Assembly (NCBI RefSeq): GCF_023573145.1
Contig: NZ_CP097636.1
Location: 1,302,001-1,366,000 of the forward strand
Direction: 5' to 3'
DNA length: 64,000 bases
Source of the DNA: Aquincola tertiaricarbonis
GTDB lineage: Bacteria; Pseudomonadota; Gammaproteobacteria; Burkholderiales; Burkholderiaceae_C
Below the pieces are notes generated by a model that saw only the letters and a program-made list of their open reading frames with translations, had not been told where the DNA came from and searched no databases. Shown here piece after piece: positions 62,373 through 64,000 of this stretch (positions are counted from its first letter, which is position 1; every line of letters starts with the position of its first letter). Position numbers and translations under genes: made by a program.

Positions 62373-63833
62373 TCAACGCGGCACGATGAAAGTGGACTTC
62401 TCGGTGACGTCGGCCGGCGCGCTGCTGCCGGGCTCATTCACCAGATGGAACTGCACCGGATGGGCGCCGCTGCCCAGGCCTTGCGCTGCCTCGGGCGGCA
62501 GCTGCACCTGCAGCACGAACCAGCGGGCCTCGGCCGGGGCAAGGGCCAGCGGGCCATGGTCGGCCACCACCGCGCCGGGCAGGCCGGCCACCTGCAGGCG
62601 GTAGCGCTGCGGCTCGGCGCTGGCATTCATCAGCTGCAGGCGGTAGACGTTCTCGATGCGGCCGTCTTCGACGATACGGGCCAGCGAGGTACGGTCACGC
62701 ACCACGTCCACCTTGAGCGGCGAGCGCTGCATCAGGCTGAAGACGAAGGCGCCCGAGATGAGCACCAGCACCGCGCCGTACACCAGCACCCGCGGCCGCG
62801 CGATGCGGCGCAGCAGCGTGGCCGGTTGATGGCGGTCCAGGGCCATCGCGTTCTGCGTGGCGTAGCGGATCAGCCCGCGCGGGGTGCGCATCTTGTCCAT
62901 CACGCCGTTGCAGGCGTCGATGCAGGCGGTGCAGGCGATGCACTCGTACTGCAGGCCGTCGCGGATGTCGATGCCGGTGGGGCACACCTGCACGCACAGG
63001 CCGCAGTCGATGCAGTCGCCCACGTTCAGCTTGGCCTTGTCGGCATCGCGGCCATGCTTGCCGCGCGGCTCGCCACGCTGCTGGTCGTAGCTGACGATCA
63101 GCGTGTCATGGTCGAACATCGCGCTCTGGAAGCGCGCATACGGGCACATGTACTTGCACACCTGCTCACGCATGAAGCCGGCGTTGCCGTAGGTGGCCAG
63201 GCCGTAGAACAGCACCCAAAACCATTCCCAGGGCCCGAAGTCCAGCGTGAAGGCCTCTGCCCACAGCGTGCGGATGGGCGTGAAGTAGCCCACGAAGGTG
63301 AAGCCGGTCCACAGCGCGATGGCCAGCCAGGCGGCATGCTTGCCGCCCTTGCGCCACAGCTTCTCGGCCGTCCAGGGGCCGGCGTCCAGCTTCATGCGGG
63401 CGCCGCGTTCACCTTCGAACTTGTGTTCCACCCACAGGAAGATTTCGGTGTAGACCGTCTGCGGGCAGGCATAACCGCACCACAGCCGACCGCCCACCGC
63501 GGTGAAGAAGAAGAGGCCATAGGCGCTGAGGATCAGCAGCCCGGTGAGGTAGATGAAATCCTGCGGATACAGGATCAGGTCGAACAGGTAGAAGCGCCGC
63601 GCGCCCAGGTCGAACAGCACGGCCGGGCGGCCGTTCCAGCTCAGCCAGGGCAGGCCATAGAACAGCAGCTGGGTGAACCACACCATCACCCAGCGCCATG
63701 AGGCGAACCAGCCCTTGACCGACCGCGGGTAAACCTTCTTGTGGCTTTCGTACAGCCACACCACGCGCGCGGACTTGGCGGCCGCGCCCGGTGTGCCCGT
63801 GGGGCCGGCCGGCTGGATCGGCGATGCAGACAT
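62373..63833 (-). CDS. ccoG: Cytochrome c oxidase accessory protein CcoG
   Basis: A 486-residue membrane ferredoxin-like protein for cbb3 oxidase maturation, with copper-reducing activity reported for the family. It has an N-terminal membrane region, WCGYACPQTVYTEIF (about 117-131), two 4Fe-4S motifs in CIDCGLCVQVCPTG and CIACTACIDACNGV (about 262-300), then a final membrane helix and an IgG-like periplasmic domain. It is downstream of ccoP on the same strand, the usual ccoNOQP-ccoG order. Confidence 0.95.
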   Translation of the reverse strand: MSASPIQPAGPTGTPGAAAKSARVVWLYESHKKVYPRSVKGWFASWRWVMVWFTQLLFYGLPWLSWNGRPAVLFDLGARRFYLFDLILYPQDFIYLTGLLILSAYGLFFFTAVGGRLWCGYACPQTVYTEIFLWVEHKFEGERGARMKLDAGPWTAEKLWRKGGKHAAWLAIALWTGFTFVGYFTPIRTLWAEAFTLDFGPWEWFWVLFYGLATYGNAGFMREQVCKYMCPYARFQSAMFDHDTLIVSYDQQRGEPRGKHGRDADKAKLNVGDCIDCGLCVQVCPTGIDIRDGLQYECIACTACIDACNGVMDKMRTPRGLIRYATQNAMALDRHQPATLLRRIARPRVLVYGAVLVLISGAFVFSLMQRSPLKVDVVRDRTSLARIVEDGRIENVYRLQLMNASAEPQRYRLQVAGLPGAVVADHGPLALAPAEARWFVLQVQLPPEAAQGLGSGAHPVQFHLVNEPGSSAPADVTEKSTFIVPR

Positions 63834-63840
63834 GCAGGGC

Positions 63841-64000
63841 TCAGGGAGCGGACTTGGCCACGGTCGAGCCCTGCGACAGGCTCCACACGTAGGCCGCCAG
63901 CACGTTGATCTGTTCCGGGCTCAGGCGCTGGCCATGGGCCGGCATCACGTTGGTCTTGCCGTTGTTCACCATCGCGGTGATGGCGGCTTCACCATAGCCG
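63841..64000 (-). CDS. ccoP: CcoP subunit of cytochrome cbb3 oxidase, C-terminus only
   Basis: The visible 52 residues are GYGEAAITAMVNNGKTNVMPAHGQRLSPEQINVLAAYVWSLSQGSTVAKSAP. NVMPAHGQRLSPEQINVLAAYVWSLS is the end of the second cytochrome c domain of CcoP, with the methionine haem ligand in NVMPAH. The remainder of the gene lies beyond the window. The ccoG gene starts 7 bp downstream. Confidence 0.93.
   Translation of the reverse strand, partial: GYGEAAITAMVNNGKTNVMPAHGQRLSPEQINVLAAYVWSLSQGSTVAKSAP

Overview
The window is one high-GC block from a proteobacterium, with strong G/C at third codon positions so that almost every real gene casts long shadow ORFs. Gene content points to Betaproteobacteria, order Burkholderiales, probably a Rubrivivax/Leptothrix/Ideonella/Aquincola-like relative. 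Pointers are the ileS-lspA pair, the ccoP-ccoG/fixH-like/fnr/hemN block, a PEP-CTERM protein, a TetR-controlled phenylacetate gene set and SapC. The lineage is inferred from gene content only; no rRNA is present. About 50 protein genes, one tRNA-Ser and several operator-like palindromes are described.

Layout. 1-4.2 kb: lspA (cut by the window edge), ileS and a methyltransferase, all on the minus strand. 4.2-19 kb: signalling and surface genes, namely a large propeller sensor kinase, two chemoreceptors, a type I-secreted nuclease translationally coupled to a PEP-CTERM protein, a patatin-like lipoprotein, a ParDE toxin-antitoxin pair, an MFS exporter with a LysR regulator, and tRNA-Ser(UGA). 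19-22 kb: apaH, a CNNM/CBS/CorC membrane protein and sapC. 22-26 kb: pcaB, a PcaC-PcaD fusion and an M16 peptidase, followed by a hybrid histidine kinase on the opposite strand.

28.4-35.4 kb: a MarR regulator divergent from a five-gene operon (amidohydrolase, crotonase, feruloyl-CoA synthase-like ligase, SDR dehydrogenase, acyl-CoA dehydrogenase) that looks like CoA-dependent hydroxycinnamate breakdown. 35.4-35.9 kb: an orphan FitA-like antitoxin with a broken PIN toxin. 35.9-42.2 kb: an IclR regulator divergent from a homogentisate operon (altered MBL hydrolase, flavin monooxygenase, DUF2783-like small protein, hmgA, fahA). 42.2-43.2 kb: a 1-kb non-coding island full of nested inverted repeats. 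43.2-53.6 kb: phenylacetate genes (paaH-, paaI- and paaK-like, a PaaR-like TetR, and an ABC importer with a fused LivM-LivG) followed by an LhgO-like oxidase.

53.7-58.9 kb: a helical unknown protein, a small zinc-ribbon-like protein, and an envelope-glycan locus (GT2, ArnT-like GT, GtrA flippase, YdjC deacetylase) with overlapping genes. 58.9-64 kb: micro-oxic respiration genes (SafE-like membrane protein, hemN, fnr, small Cco-associated membrane proteins, ccoG, end of ccoP) with two FNR-type boxes between hemN and fnr.

The overall theme is a metabolically flexible soil or water bacterium funnelling aromatic acids through protocatechuate, homogentisate, hydroxycinnamoyl-CoA and phenylacetyl-CoA. 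No CRISPR array, phage or insertion sequence was seen. The most unusual items are the zinc-site-altered MBL protein, the reversed-order PcaC-PcaD fusion, the GT2/ArnT/GtrA/YdjC locus and the inverted-repeat island.
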